Shown piece by piece: positions 1-8,392 of a stretch of 34,025 nt of DNA. The stretch comes from Saprospiraceae bacterium (GTDB taxonomy: Bacteria > Bacteroidota > Bacteroidia > Chitinophagales > Saprospiraceae). The notes below the pieces were generated by a model. The model saw nothing but the letters and a program-made list of their open reading frames with translations. It was not told the DNA's origin and did not search any database. The stretch lies in contig JAGFIW010000241.1 in NCBI GenBank assembly GCA_024103195.1, forward strand, positions 1 to 34,025, written 5' to 3'. Position 1 is the stretch's first letter. Every line of letters begins with the position of its first letter. A program made the position numbers and the translations under genes.

Positions 1-1
1 C

Positions 2-1099
2 CGGAGTGCCTTCATGCGGATAGGAAGCCGGTACAGCACGGATCCCGTTTTCAGAGACCGTTTGTTGGACGGTGCTTTACGGGACTGTCCGAACAGGGAA
101 TCGGTCATTGGGTTGATCGGAAGTTGCCGCATTTTTGTTGCCACGGTATCGTCCCTGATGGGCAAACAGGAACTCCTGGCCCTCAAGTCGTTTGACCGGG
201 TGATCGTGGACGAGGCATCCCAGATATTGGAACCCGTCCTGGCCGGACTTTTGGGTCAATTCCCTCATTTTACCCTGATCGGCGACCATTGGCAATTGCC
301 GGCCGTGGTGGTCCAACCGGCCCGGGAGCGGGCCATCTCCCACCCCGCCCTGGTCGAGGCAGGGTTCAGGGATGCGGGTCAATCCATGTTTGAACGTCTG
401 TTCAATCATGCCCAGGCGCTCTCCTGGGACCATGCTACCGGCATGTTGTCGGCCCAGGGACGGATGCACGAAGAGATCATGGCCTTCCCCAATGCCCGCT
501 TCTACGAAGGCAAACTCACCTGCATCGATGAAGGTCAGAAGTCAGTGCTGGCCGACCCGACTATCGCGCATCCCCTGGATGCGGGGTTGCGGAATACCCG
601 AGTGGCATTCCTGCCTGTCCGGCCGGATCATGGAGAGATTCTGACCCGCACCAACGCCGCCGAAGCGCGCGCCATTGTCCAAATTGTCCGGTATTACCGG
701 GAACTGTACCGCATGACAGGCCGGGAGTGGCATCCCGGCACATTGGGTATCATCACCCCCTTCCGGGCCCAGATTGCCAGGATCCGCAGGACGATGGAGG
801 ACCATCACATCGACCCGGATGCTTTTACCATTGATACCGTAGAACGCTACCAGGGGGGAGCCCGGGATATCATCCTGATTTCCTGGTGCATTCAGCGAGC
901 CGGCGATTTGTCCATGATCAAATCCGGGGAGGGGCCCATCGATCGGAAACTGAACGTGGCGCTAACCAGAGCCCGGGAAAGGCTGATCGCCGTGGGAAGT
1001 CCGGAAGCCTTCAAAGACGACCCGTTGTTCGGGCTCTGGACCCGTACCTATACGAAGGACATCACGGAATTCCCGTCCATTTATGGGTCTGGAGACTGA
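2..1099 (+). CDS. DNA2/NAM7-like superfamily 1 helicase, C-terminal part (5' end outside window)
   Basis: The reading frame is open to the left edge, so the gene starts upstream. The visible 366 codons carry the SF1 (UPF1/DNA2-like) core. The Walker B-like motif II DEASQ lies in 'DRVIVDEASQILEP'. Motif III is 'GDHWQLPAVV', followed by 'IITPFRAQIARI', motif V-like 'VERYQGGARDIILIS' and motif VI 'NVALTRARERLIAVG'. Such proteins are ATP-dependent 5'-3' nucleic-acid translocases, and bacterial members often carry an upstream nuclease or AAA_11 domain. Motif I (Walker A, GxGKT) is not in the window. The 3' end overlaps the 3' end of queE by 38 bp, tail to tail. The family call is firm from the motifs, but substrate and cellular role cannot be told from this fragment. 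Confidence 0.85.
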   Translation, partial: RSAFMRIGSRYSTDPVFRDRLLDGALRDCPNRESVIGLIGSCRIFVATVSSLMGKQELLALKSFDRVIVDEASQILEPVLAGLLGQFPHFTLIGDHWQLPAVVVQPARERAISHPALVEAGFRDAGQSMFERLFNHAQALSWDHATGMLSAQGRMHEEIMAFPNARFYEGKLTCIDEGQKSVLADPTIAHPLDAGLRNTRVAFLPVRPDHGEILTRTNAAEARAIVQIVRYYRELYRMTGREWHPGTLGIITPFRAQIARIRRTMEDHHIDPDAFTIDTVERYQGGARDIILISWCIQRAGDLSMIKSGEGPIDRKLNVALTRARERLIAVGSPEAFKDDPLFGLWTRTYTKDITEFPSIYGSGD

Positions 1100-1694
1100 G
1101 ATGCCATTGGGGATGCTCCATACAATAGGTGATGGCCGCCTTGGTGTTGGCTTCCCGCTCCGGCCCATCCATCGGCTGCAGAAAGAAATGTCCGAAGGCC
1201 ATTTCTTCAAATTCTTCCGGCGACAGTCCGTCCTGAGGGAATACCAGCTTGAGTTCGTCCCCGGAGATCTGTATCAGTTCTGCGCCTGATTTTGGGCTTA
1301 CACACAGCCAGTCAATCCCGTCCGGAGCCGCAATGGTCCCATTGGTTTCAACACCTATTTCAAATCCTTCGCGGTGTAAGGCATCCACGAGCTCGGCATC
1401 CACTTGCAGCAAGGGTTCACCACCCGTGCAAACGACGTAAGGTCGGCCTTTTCCGCTTCGGGGCCACATCGATGCCACCTGCCGGGCCAATTCACTGGCC
1501 GTGTATTTTCCTCCCCCGGGCCCGTCCGTACCCCGAAAGTCGGTGTCACAAAACGGACAACGGGCATGAGCACGGTCTTCTTCCCTCCCTGACCACAGGT
1601 TGCACCCGGCAAAGCGAAGAAACACAGCAGGACGTCCACTGTGGGCTCCTTCTCCTTGCAGCGTGTAATAGATTTCCTTGACCAGATAATGCAT
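1062..1694 (-). CDS. queE: 7-carboxy-7-deazaguanine synthase QueE (radical SAM)
   Basis: QueE converts 6-carboxy-tetrahydropterin to 7-carboxy-7-deazaguanine in the queuosine/preQ0 pathway, using SAM and a [4Fe-4S] cluster. The 210-residue protein has the N-terminal 'YTLQGEGAHSGRPAVFLRF', the QueE-type expanded cluster motif C31-x14-C46-x2-C49 ('CNLWSGREED...CPFCDTDF'), the SAM-binding 'TGGEP' at about 90-94, and an ending 'HLSLQTHKWTGIP' typical of the family. I chose the ATG at 1694. The frame stays open up to an ATG at 1736, but a TACCTTTG promoter box lies between the two (1721-1728), so the upstream codon would precede the transcript. Its last 38 bp are shared, antisense, with the helicase gene. 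No other queuosine gene is in the window. Confidence 0.95.
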   Translation of the reverse strand: MHYLVKEIYYTLQGEGAHSGRPAVFLRFAGCNLWSGREEDRAHARCPFCDTDFRGTDGPGGGKYTASELARQVASMWPRSGKGRPYVVCTGGEPLLQVDAELVDALHREGFEIGVETNGTIAAPDGIDWLCVSPKSGAELIQISGDELKLVFPQDGLSPEEFEEMAFGHFFLQPMDGPEREANTKAAITYCMEHPQWHLSLQTHKWTGIP

Positions 1695-1720
1695 AAGGGG
1701 TAATTCCCGGTATCTCCCTA

Positions 1721-1728
1721 CAAAGGTA
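1721..1728 (-). promoter_or_regulatory. -7 promoter box of queE
   Basis: On the minus strand this reads TACCTTTG, a perfect match to the Bacteroidota -7 consensus TAnnTTTG. It sits 26 nt upstream of the chosen queE ATG, predicting a short leader of about 20 nt. I did not find a convincing -33 TTG. Confidence 0.5.
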
Positions 1729-1841
1729 TGTACCATGGATGGAGATAAGGATGTCAGGTGATACGAGGCGGCAATGAGGGCCAGGGAATATGGTAATTTC
1801 GTCGCTCAGGAAGGCCATTTCATAATCGAAAGCAAATCCCA

Positions 1842-2828
1842 ATGAAGGGCAAGAGTGGTGATCGGGTTGTTCTCCGGCACACGGGCAGGCATGCCACTAT
1901 TGTCCGTCTGGACGGGGATCAATTGGCGTTTGTCAAGCTGGACGGGGATCGGGAGGTTTTCCCTGTACCCATCGAGGATATCATTTGGGACCCCCAGGCA
2001 TCAGCGGTTGCCGGTCAATTTAAAGACAGGAAGGAAGGTGAAGGAGTGGCCGGTTCCTTTTCAGGACAAGGGCTTGGCACACTCGTGGCAGTTGCCCTCG
2101 ACCCGGAAGGTTCATCTGGCAGGAAATACTATTTCGTGCTGATCAATGACCAGCCGAAGCCATTGCCCTACGAGGGCTCCTGGGAGAAAAGTCCGGCCAG
2201 GGTTCTCCCATTCAAAGGAGAACTTCCCGGATTTACCTGGCGTATTCTTTTTGAAGGCCCATTGGATGATTTGAACGACCATCCACACCTCCATCTCAAG
2301 CGTTGGCACAAGGAAGGGCTGCGGCAAAAAGCCCTTCCTGTCTGGGATCATCGTTTCAAGGCCAAGGTCATTGTCACCCGGCAGGAAGCGTCCCATTACC
2401 TGCCCTTTCATGCTGCCGTCTTTCCTCTTCCCGATGAGGCCAATGATTCCCGCAAAATCCCGGTCAAAATCCATCATCCGGGTCGTGATAATGCCTTCAC
2501 GCCCGTGGCCATCATCCCCGATCCGGAAGAGAGAGCCGGCTTTGCCACCACGCTTGACCTGCATATTGAAAATCTGGTCAAAAACCCCAGAAAACTTGAG
2601 GAGGCAGCGATTTTCCGCACCCAAATCGACGCTTTTGACCGCTACATCCAAAAGGCCATTCGCCTGGGCATCCCACGCATATTCATCATCCATGGCATCG
2701 GAACCGGAAAGCTGCGTCAGTACATTCAGGACCACTGTGCGCAAGATCCCCATGTGCTCAGGGCCACCAACAACTATGACCCCCGTTTCGGGTATGGGGC
2801 TACGGAAATTGTTTTTTCCGGGGAATGA
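1842..2828 (+). CDS. DUF2027 domain protein with C-terminal Smr domain
   Basis: A 328-residue protein of the Bacteroidota DUF2027-Smr type. The N-terminal ~55 residues ('GDRVVLRHTGRHATIVRLDG') resemble the small beta-barrel seen at the start of this family. A beta-rich middle domain follows. The C-terminal ~85 residues are an Smr domain, with 'TTLDLHIENL' matching the LDxH motif and 'IPRIFIIHGIGTGKLRQYI' matching the HGxGxGxLR motif. Smr domains, first known from MutS2, bind and often nick nucleic acids; the function of this stand-alone form is not established. It is divergent from queE across about 150 bp and ends 9 bp from the stop of the giant secreted protein. A TAATTTCG sequence at 1794-1801 could be its -7 box but is a poor match. 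Confidence 0.85.
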   Translation: MKGKSGDRVVLRHTGRHATIVRLDGDQLAFVKLDGDREVFPVPIEDIIWDPQASAVAGQFKDRKEGEGVAGSFSGQGLGTLVAVALDPEGSSGRKYYFVLINDQPKPLPYEGSWEKSPARVLPFKGELPGFTWRILFEGPLDDLNDHPHLHLKRWHKEGLRQKALPVWDHRFKAKVIVTRQEASHYLPFHAAVFPLPDEANDSRKIPVKIHHPGRDNAFTPVAIIPDPEERAGFATTLDLHIENLVKNPRKLEEAAIFRTQIDAFDRYIQKAIRLGIPRIFIIHGIGTGKLRQYIQDHCAQDPHVLRATNNYDPRFGYGATEIVFSGE

Positions 2829-2837
2829 TAACGGTTA

Positions 2838-5800
2838 TTACTTGAGGAGAATCACTTCGCCCTTCAGGATTTGGACCCTTCCATCGGCCCATTCGATGGT
2901 CATGGTGTAAATGTAAACACCCGGGTCAAGGGGACGACCTCCGGAGGTTCCGTCCCAGCCGGCAGTGAGATCTCCCGGTATCAGGATAGGCAATTCATGC
3001 AGTAAATTGCCCCAGCGGTCGTAAATGCGCATGTCGTTGACGCGGACGACAGCATCATTGCCGAACAATAGAAACCGGTCATTGACCCCGTCACCATTGG
3101 GACTGAAAGCAGCAGGGATATAAACACGCGCCGCCTCGCCAAATACCGTAATCCACACCGAATCGGCGGCGATACATCCCGTGCCGTCCTCGATCTGGAT
3201 AATGGCCTGGACGTCCTGATCGATGGTGAATGACTGTTCCAGACAGGAGGGGCATTGGATGCCGAATGGCAACCAGGTCACCGTGGAGGGCATGACGGGA
3301 GTACCGTTCAAGGTGGCATTCAGGTTGACCATGGCGCCCGGGGCGACCACTAGGTCAGGCCCGAGCATGACGGAAAAAGGCACAAGCGCTGCCAGTTCGA
3401 AAAAGGTATCCAACCGACACCCCCTGGCATCTTCCACTTCGAGAAGATAAGAGCCTGGTGCAAGGCTGTCAAACCGGTTGTCCACCTGAAAGGCGCCTTG
3501 CTGGAGACGGAACATATATGGTCCCAAACCTCCGAGAACGTTCTCGATGTCCAGGATCCCGTCTGATGAAAGACAATTTGGCGGGGTGATGGAAAAGCCT
3601 ATGCTGGTTGGAGGAGGTGGCCCCTCGGCCACCAGGACGGTGTCGCTGCGCACACAGCCCCATAACTCATGGCGGATTTCCCATACATACATTCCAGGGG
3701 AGGTAGCCGTAACCACCGGCTGGTTGCCTATGGGTTGACCACCCAAATACCATGTATGGACCAGTGGCCATCCGGCGGGAGCGCCGGGTATCCCGAGAAG
3801 CACTTCCGGATAAAGGCAATCCAGGACAGTGTCAGGCCCGGCGACCGGGTCAGGCAACCCCACGACGTCCACCATCAGACGAGCCGTATCTGCAGGACAA
3901 GCTCCCTGGGCAGGGTGGACGTAATAGACCGGATAGGCCCCTGCCGGAACCGCCAGTTCGCTCGCCATCCAATATCCGGTTTGGGATGCCAAACCGGGAA
4001 GCCAGTTTCCGCCGGTCGAATCCTGTGTCCAGACTCCCCCGGATTGCGCTCCCGTCAGCCAGGCATCCAATTGGACTTGTATATCATCACCCTGACAAAC
4101 ATGCAAGGTATCCGGTGCCATACCCGCTTCCGGTCCGGCATCCAGGATAAAGACCGTTCCTGCGGTATCCGGACAACCCGCCACCGGATGCTGCAACGTG
4201 TACAGCAGGTAGTAAATGCCGGGATCGGCATGCTGTATCCACAATTCCGAGCCATTCAACTGCGCGGGGTTCATGCCGGGAGGTGCCTGCAAAACGGTCC
4301 ACGATCCCGGAGGCAATCCCTGGACCAGCGGTCCCAGTTGAAACATATCATTGCGATTGCACCCGGCGGTCGCTGCCTGAAGCAACAGGTCCGGACAAAG
4401 ACATTCGTCCACCCGAACCAAAACCGTGTCCTGCCTGGCCGGGCAGGGTCCTGTGGCCTGCCGGACATACACGAATCGGTAGACACCTGGTGCCACACCT
4501 GTAAAATCAAGCCATGGCAGGGTACCCGCAGCACCGGAATTGTCCAAATCCGTCCACATGCCCGTACCCGCACCGCTTGTGATCAGGGAATCCAGCCACA
4601 ACATCTCCGGACCGAACGGGCTGTCCTGATTGCACACCCTGATGACAGGGCGTACCAACAATGGGTCGGCATGAACCCATTCCACGGATAAAAAAGCTGT
4701 ATCCGGGCATACCTTCTCCTGTCCATTTTGCCAGGTGGCACGAAGCTCGTACACGCCGGGAACCCCAGGCGGAACGAAAAGGGAACCATTCAAAGCAGGA
4801 ATGCCAGCGCCCGTTGGCACTCCGGTTACCGTCCAGGATACCAGCCCGTTAAAATCGTGTAACTCATCAAGATCCAGTGTCCCGTTCTCGGTGCACCAAA
4901 CCGTATCCAGAAATCGGGGACACTGGCAATCCCTGACGGTAATGGTCAGAGGAAGATGCCGATCCAGACACGGGGGCATGGCGGATTGGGTGAGGAACAA
5001 AAATTCGTAATGGCCGGGTTGGACACCGGTAAAATCGAGAATCGGGAGATTTCCCTGGGCACCTGGATTGTCGAGAGATATCCATTGACCTGCCGTATCG
5101 ACCCCAGTGAGAAGGGTGGAAAAATCAAGTTGGACGGGATAGACCAACGAGCCGCCCTGGTTGCATACCGTATCTGCCGGTGGCACATGGGCATCCACGC
5201 CGGCCACCAACAGGAGGGACAGCGTATCCTGGGTAACGCAAGCCCCACCCGGCGAATCAGACAGTGTAAATCCAAGGAGGTAAAGCCCTGGATCGGCCGG
5301 GTCTGTGATCAAAACATCTGAGGAAGATATTGAGGCTGGATTTCCTCCAGGGGGAGCTGAAAGGATGGACCAAATCCCGGCACCTCCGGACTGCAGGTAA
5401 GCGCCAAGTGGTTTGGCCGCTATGTCCGAGCACAGGGTGTCTGTCTCCTGGACCTGCAACGGGGGACAAACACAATCAAGCACCGTAACCGTTAGCAGAT
5501 ATTGGCTTTCCGGACAGGGAACTTCCGCTGCCTGGGTGATATATTGAAAAGCATACTCACCTGGTGACAGCCCTACAAAACTAGCGGTGTCACCAGCGAG
5601 GAAGGAAGGAGGAAGGGCCAAAGGCAACCAGATGCCGCCAGTATCTCCCTCCAGGATGAGCTGGTCGAGATAACGGATGGTAGGCCACAATCCGGATCCC
5701 GCATCATTGCAGACCGTATCCACCGCCGGCAATATGGCCGTAGGGATGCCGTGTATGACAAAATCGTGTGCGGATGTATCGGGGCATCCTGGAGGGGGTG

Positions 5801-8090
5801 ACGTATCCAGACGGAAAACGATCCGGTACAAACCGGTATCCCTGCCGGTGATAACCAGAGAGTCCCCCTCCACCATGGCCGGGTTGGTACCGGAAGGAAT
5901 CTGGACGACCGACCAACTACCTGGTTCGCCCGTGTTTTGGAGGTCCGGCAACCATACCGATATATCCGTTTCACAAAACGGACCCGGGGGAATTGTGGCT
6001 ACGCTGGGACAGGCACAGTTCTCGACAAATATTTGAACGGATTCCTGGATATTGGCACAGGGCGCCTGCGCATTGACAGAGGTCCACGTGAAGGTGTAGC
6101 TGGCCGGACCGGGCACATTCTGGAAATTGACCAGCGGGAATGCCCCACCTACCGGGGCATTATCGGTATTGGACCACGCACCAATGACGTTGGCATCCAG
6201 AAGGAGGGTGTCAAAATCGACCCAGGTGTTGTAGGTGCCTCCCAACGATTCATTGCAGATGGAAATCTGGGAGGACAAAATGCCATATGGGGCCGGCACT
6301 TCCTGAAAATAGGTCAAAAAAGTATCCACGCAGGCACCGACCTGGTAAAAGACAAAGAGACTGTCGCCGGTTTGGGGGGTGATGAATCCGTTGACCTGGT
6401 TGGCCGATTCGAAAGGGAGGGCTGAATAATACCGGTATTGTCCGCCCAGAAAACTGCTGTCAATGACCGGCAACTGACTTACCGCGATCGGAATTCCGGG
6501 ACAAACCGGCATATTGGCTGGTCCTTTGAGATCCGGACGGGCCGGATTGCCGGCGACATTCACAAAGGCGGTATCAGAGCAGGTCTTGCCGTTTTCGAGG
6601 GTCTTGGACAGGATCAGGGCATAAAGGCCCGGATGTTCGGTAAACGCCAGAAGTTCCTCCTGCCCGCTTAGTAAACTGACACCCGACGGGGTCTGCCACC
6701 AGATATCCGGTGTCGCTCCCTGGTAAGTGGATCCCAAGCCGTTCAGCCCCAATACAGGTGTATAGCAATCAATCGTACCGGGGGCCACTGCCTGGGCATT
6801 GAATTCCAGGACGACGAGGTCGAGGACAACCACGCTGTCACAACCATTGGCCGGATTGGTCAACGTTTGGGTATAGACCCCTGTTTTGTTGTAGGAATTG
6901 GTACCGATAAACACGAATTCATTCTCGCAAATCGTGTCTTTGATCTGGACATGTACCGGCGGCGTTACTACCAATCGGAGTTCGACGATGCTGTCGCATC
7001 CGTTAAAAGCAGGGAATGTGTCCCTGACCTGGATGGAGGAACAATAGGAGGTTGCACCCAGCATCACACACTGCCCTTCACATACCGTCGTATCCAGGAT
7101 CTGCACGGGAAGAGGCGTCCCGATATGGATCCGGAGACAATTGCCGCTCAAATCTCCGCAAAAGGGGGGCTGGGCGGAAAAAAGGGAATCCCGGATCAGG
7201 GGAATCGTTAGGTTCCCGTCGGGCTGAATCAAGGAATCCTGGTCAGCCAGGGCAAAGGAAAGACCACACACCTCCCAGGTACCGGCCTGAGCGCCGGTGA
7301 GATTGACACTGTCCGCATAGGCCTGAAAGATCCCTTCATAAGCCACCATGAACGTGTAGTCATATAAGGTGGAATCGGGTGGGCCTGCCAGATAGAAGGG
7401 TTGCAGTTCCAGATCCAGCAAGGAATCGCCTGCACAAATCCACCAGGGTCCCTGCTCCGTCAGCGAACCCCCATAAGCCTGGCAGCTACAGTCGATACCT
7501 GTTTCGTCACAAAAGACCAGGGAGAAGTTGAGGAATTGGCCGGATTCGATCTCGGTACAATTCTTCACAAGGATCTTCCACTGGCCGTTGACCGGGCCTG
7601 TGTCGATATCATCCAGATCCCCTCCGGATGGATAATACTGGCCGGTATAATTCCGGAAAACTTCCCAAAGTTGATCATTGGACCATTTATCCTGAAACCC
7701 GGCATCCGGATTGGCCGGATAAACGGAGGGCAGGAACTGGATATTCCAGGAAGACAATGCCGAACTCGCATAACCACTGGTCAACGCAGGACCTGTCAGG
7801 GCAAGGGTGTCTCCACCCGGAGATACTAGGAACATCTCGAGTGACCACACGTAATTGTGCTGGAAATGGACATTCAGTGCGCAAATGCCCTGGAAAGGAT
7901 CGGCGAGATCATTGTTGGAGGCTCCTTTGATATTGAGGATGAATTCCCGGTAATAGCAGGTATCCAGACCTGAAGGTGGCAGGGTCAGCGGGCAATTCAG
8001 ACACTCACACACCTGACCCCTGGCCTCTGTGGCCCACCCGAAGAGAAGCCCGATGATGCCTCCTATGAGTAGCGGTCTGATCAAGTTCAC
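2838..8090 (-). CDS. Giant secreted repeat protein with P-domain-like region and type B T9SS (gliding-motility type) C-terminal sorting domain
   Basis: 1750 residues. Residues 1-25 form a signal peptide (hydrophobic 'PLLIGGIIGLLFGWA', then 'EARGQ'). Residues ~65-195 look like a proprotein-convertase P-domain ('WKILVKNCTEIESGQFLNFS'). Residues ~327-430 hold two short repeats ending 'NGCDSIVELRLVV' and 'NGCDSVVVLDLVV', a pattern common in large secreted Bacteroidota proteins. Residues ~607-1411 are a tandem array of ~180-residue two-part units, listed separately. Residues ~1657-1750 are the CHU_C/type B T9SS domain: 'VYIPAAFSPNGDGVNDRF', 'MRIYDRWGNLLHE', 'GWDGTSGGRPLDPGVYIY'. The family is exported to the cell surface by the type IX system. 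Role in adhesion or gliding is inference; no catalytic motif is visible. It is monocistronic, with convergent Smr downstream and a terminator-closed susD upstream. Confidence 0.9.
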   Translation of the reverse strand: MNLIRPLLIGGIIGLLFGWATEARGQVCECLNCPLTLPPSGLDTCYYREFILNIKGASNNDLADPFQGICALNVHFQHNYVWSLEMFLVSPGGDTLALTGPALTSGYASSALSSWNIQFLPSVYPANPDAGFQDKWSNDQLWEVFRNYTGQYYPSGGDLDDIDTGPVNGQWKILVKNCTEIESGQFLNFSLVFCDETGIDCSCQAYGGSLTEQGPWWICAGDSLLDLELQPFYLAGPPDSTLYDYTFMVAYEGIFQAYADSVNLTGAQAGTWEVCGLSFALADQDSLIQPDGNLTIPLIRDSLFSAQPPFCGDLSGNCLRIHIGTPLPVQILDTTVCEGQCVMLGATSYCSSIQVRDTFPAFNGCDSIVELRLVVTPPVHVQIKDTICENEFVFIGTNSYNKTGVYTQTLTNPANGCDSVVVLDLVVLEFNAQAVAPGTIDCYTPVLGLNGLGSTYQGATPDIWWQTPSGVSLLSGQEELLAFTEHPGLYALILSKTLENGKTCSDTAFVNVAGNPARPDLKGPANMPVCPGIPIAVSQLPVIDSSFLGGQYRYYSALPFESANQVNGFITPQTGDSLFVFYQVGACVDTFLTYFQEVPAPYGILSSQISICNESLGGTYNTWVDFDTLLLDANVIGAWSNTDNAPVGGAFPLVNFQNVPGPASYTFTWTSVNAQAPCANIQESVQIFVENCACPSVATIPPGPFCETDISVWLPDLQNTGEPGSWSVVQIPSGTNPAMVEGDSLVITGRDTGLYRIVFRLDTSPPPGCPDTSAHDFVIHGIPTAILPAVDTVCNDAGSGLWPTIRYLDQLILEGDTGGIWLPLALPPSFLAGDTASFVGLSPGEYAFQYITQAAEVPCPESQYLLTVTVLDCVCPPLQVQETDTLCSDIAAKPLGAYLQSGGAGIWSILSAPPGGNPASISSSDVLITDPADPGLYLLGFTLSDSPGGACVTQDTLSLLLVAGVDAHVPPADTVCNQGGSLVYPVQLDFSTLLTGVDTAGQWISLDNPGAQGNLPILDFTGVQPGHYEFLFLTQSAMPPCLDRHLPLTITVRDCQCPRFLDTVWCTENGTLDLDELHDFNGLVSWTVTGVPTGAGIPALNGSLFVPPGVPGVYELRATWQNGQEKVCPDTAFLSVEWVHADPLLVRPVIRVCNQDSPFGPEMLWLDSLITSGAGTGMWTDLDNSGAAGTLPWLDFTGVAPGVYRFVYVRQATGPCPARQDTVLVRVDECLCPDLLLQAATAGCNRNDMFQLGPLVQGLPPGSWTVLQAPPGMNPAQLNGSELWIQHADPGIYYLLYTLQHPVAGCPDTAGTVFILDAGPEAGMAPDTLHVCQGDDIQVQLDAWLTGAQSGGVWTQDSTGGNWLPGLASQTGYWMASELAVPAGAYPVYYVHPAQGACPADTARLMVDVVGLPDPVAGPDTVLDCLYPEVLLGIPGAPAGWPLVHTWYLGGQPIGNQPVVTATSPGMYVWEIRHELWGCVRSDTVLVAEGPPPPTSIGFSITPPNCLSSDGILDIENVLGGLGPYMFRLQQGAFQVDNRFDSLAPGSYLLEVEDARGCRLDTFFELAALVPFSVMLGPDLVVAPGAMVNLNATLNGTPVMPSTVTWLPFGIQCPSCLEQSFTIDQDVQAIIQIEDGTGCIAADSVWITVFGEAARVYIPAAFSPNGDGVNDRFLLFGNDAVVRVNDMRIYDRWGNLLHELPILIPGDLTAGWDGTSGGRPLDPGVYIYTMTIEWADGRVQILKGEVILLK
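3858..6272 (-). repeat. Tandem ~180-residue (about 540 bp) two-part protein repeats inside the giant secreted protein
   Basis: Within residues ~607-1411 a landmark [IV]C[NQ] recurs with its Cys at residues 612, 794, 976, 1153 and 1332, spacings of 182, 182, 177 and 179. Each unit has a half with the pattern VCN...G.W...DN..A.G..P.LDFTGV.PG.Y.F.Y (clearest at 975-1057 and 1152-1232). It ends in a CxCP motif, and a second half follows with C...G.W.V...P.G.NPA......L.I...G.Y...F...CPDT. The last unit (from 1332) is more divergent. These look like alternating Ig-like or beta-sandwich domains. The DNA copies are diverged, so this is an old protein duplication, not a recent DNA repeat. Confidence 0.75.
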
Positions 8091-8171
8091 GGGGCACAGT
8101 TTTGGCTCGGAAGGACGCCCTCAGGTCCAATAGCGATTCATCCCCGTGTTGCCCTCGGGGAAAACCTGGTC

Positions 8172-8202
8172 CAAAGTTACCATTCCGCGGGCAGGGCTGC
8201 AA
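8172..8202 (-). promoter_or_regulatory. Candidate promoter of the giant secreted protein
   Basis: On the minus strand TAACTTTG (8179-8172) matches the Bacteroidota -7 box TAnnTTTG, with TTG (8202-8200) 20 bp upstream as a -33 element. Transcription would start near 8167, giving a leader of about 75 nt. That leader contains a small hairpin, CCCCG/CGGGG, at 8142-8160. The rest of the gap between 8203 and the terminator at 8336 shows nothing I recognise. Confidence 0.45.
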
Positions 8203-8335
8203 GTCATGTTTCGGGATATGGCGACAATGACGGAATCCGGCAGGTATATCCCGTGGCAAGTTCGGGTGTCTCAGCGGTCTGTCCGGACTGTTGGTGAAGC
8301 AAGCAAAACGACAGATGCATTTGGATGACTCCCCC

Positions 8336-8367
8336 AAAAAAAACAAGGGGCCCCTGGGGGCCCCTTG
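8336..8367 (-). terminator. Strong intrinsic terminator of the susC-susD operon
   Basis: Positions 8344-8367 form a perfect 11-bp inverted repeat (CAAGGGGCCCC and its complement) around a 2-nt centre. On the minus strand it is followed directly by eight T (the A run at 8336-8343). It lies 25 bp past the susD stop, so it closes the susCD transcript. Confidence 0.9.
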
Positions 8368-8392
8368 AGAAAATTTGGAAATGAAAGCCGGA

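Noticed and set aside
3858..6272. DNA-level tandem repeat or CRISPR-like array
   Set aside because: The periodicity is at protein level with diverged DNA and 540-bp units; there are no short identical repeats with spacers.
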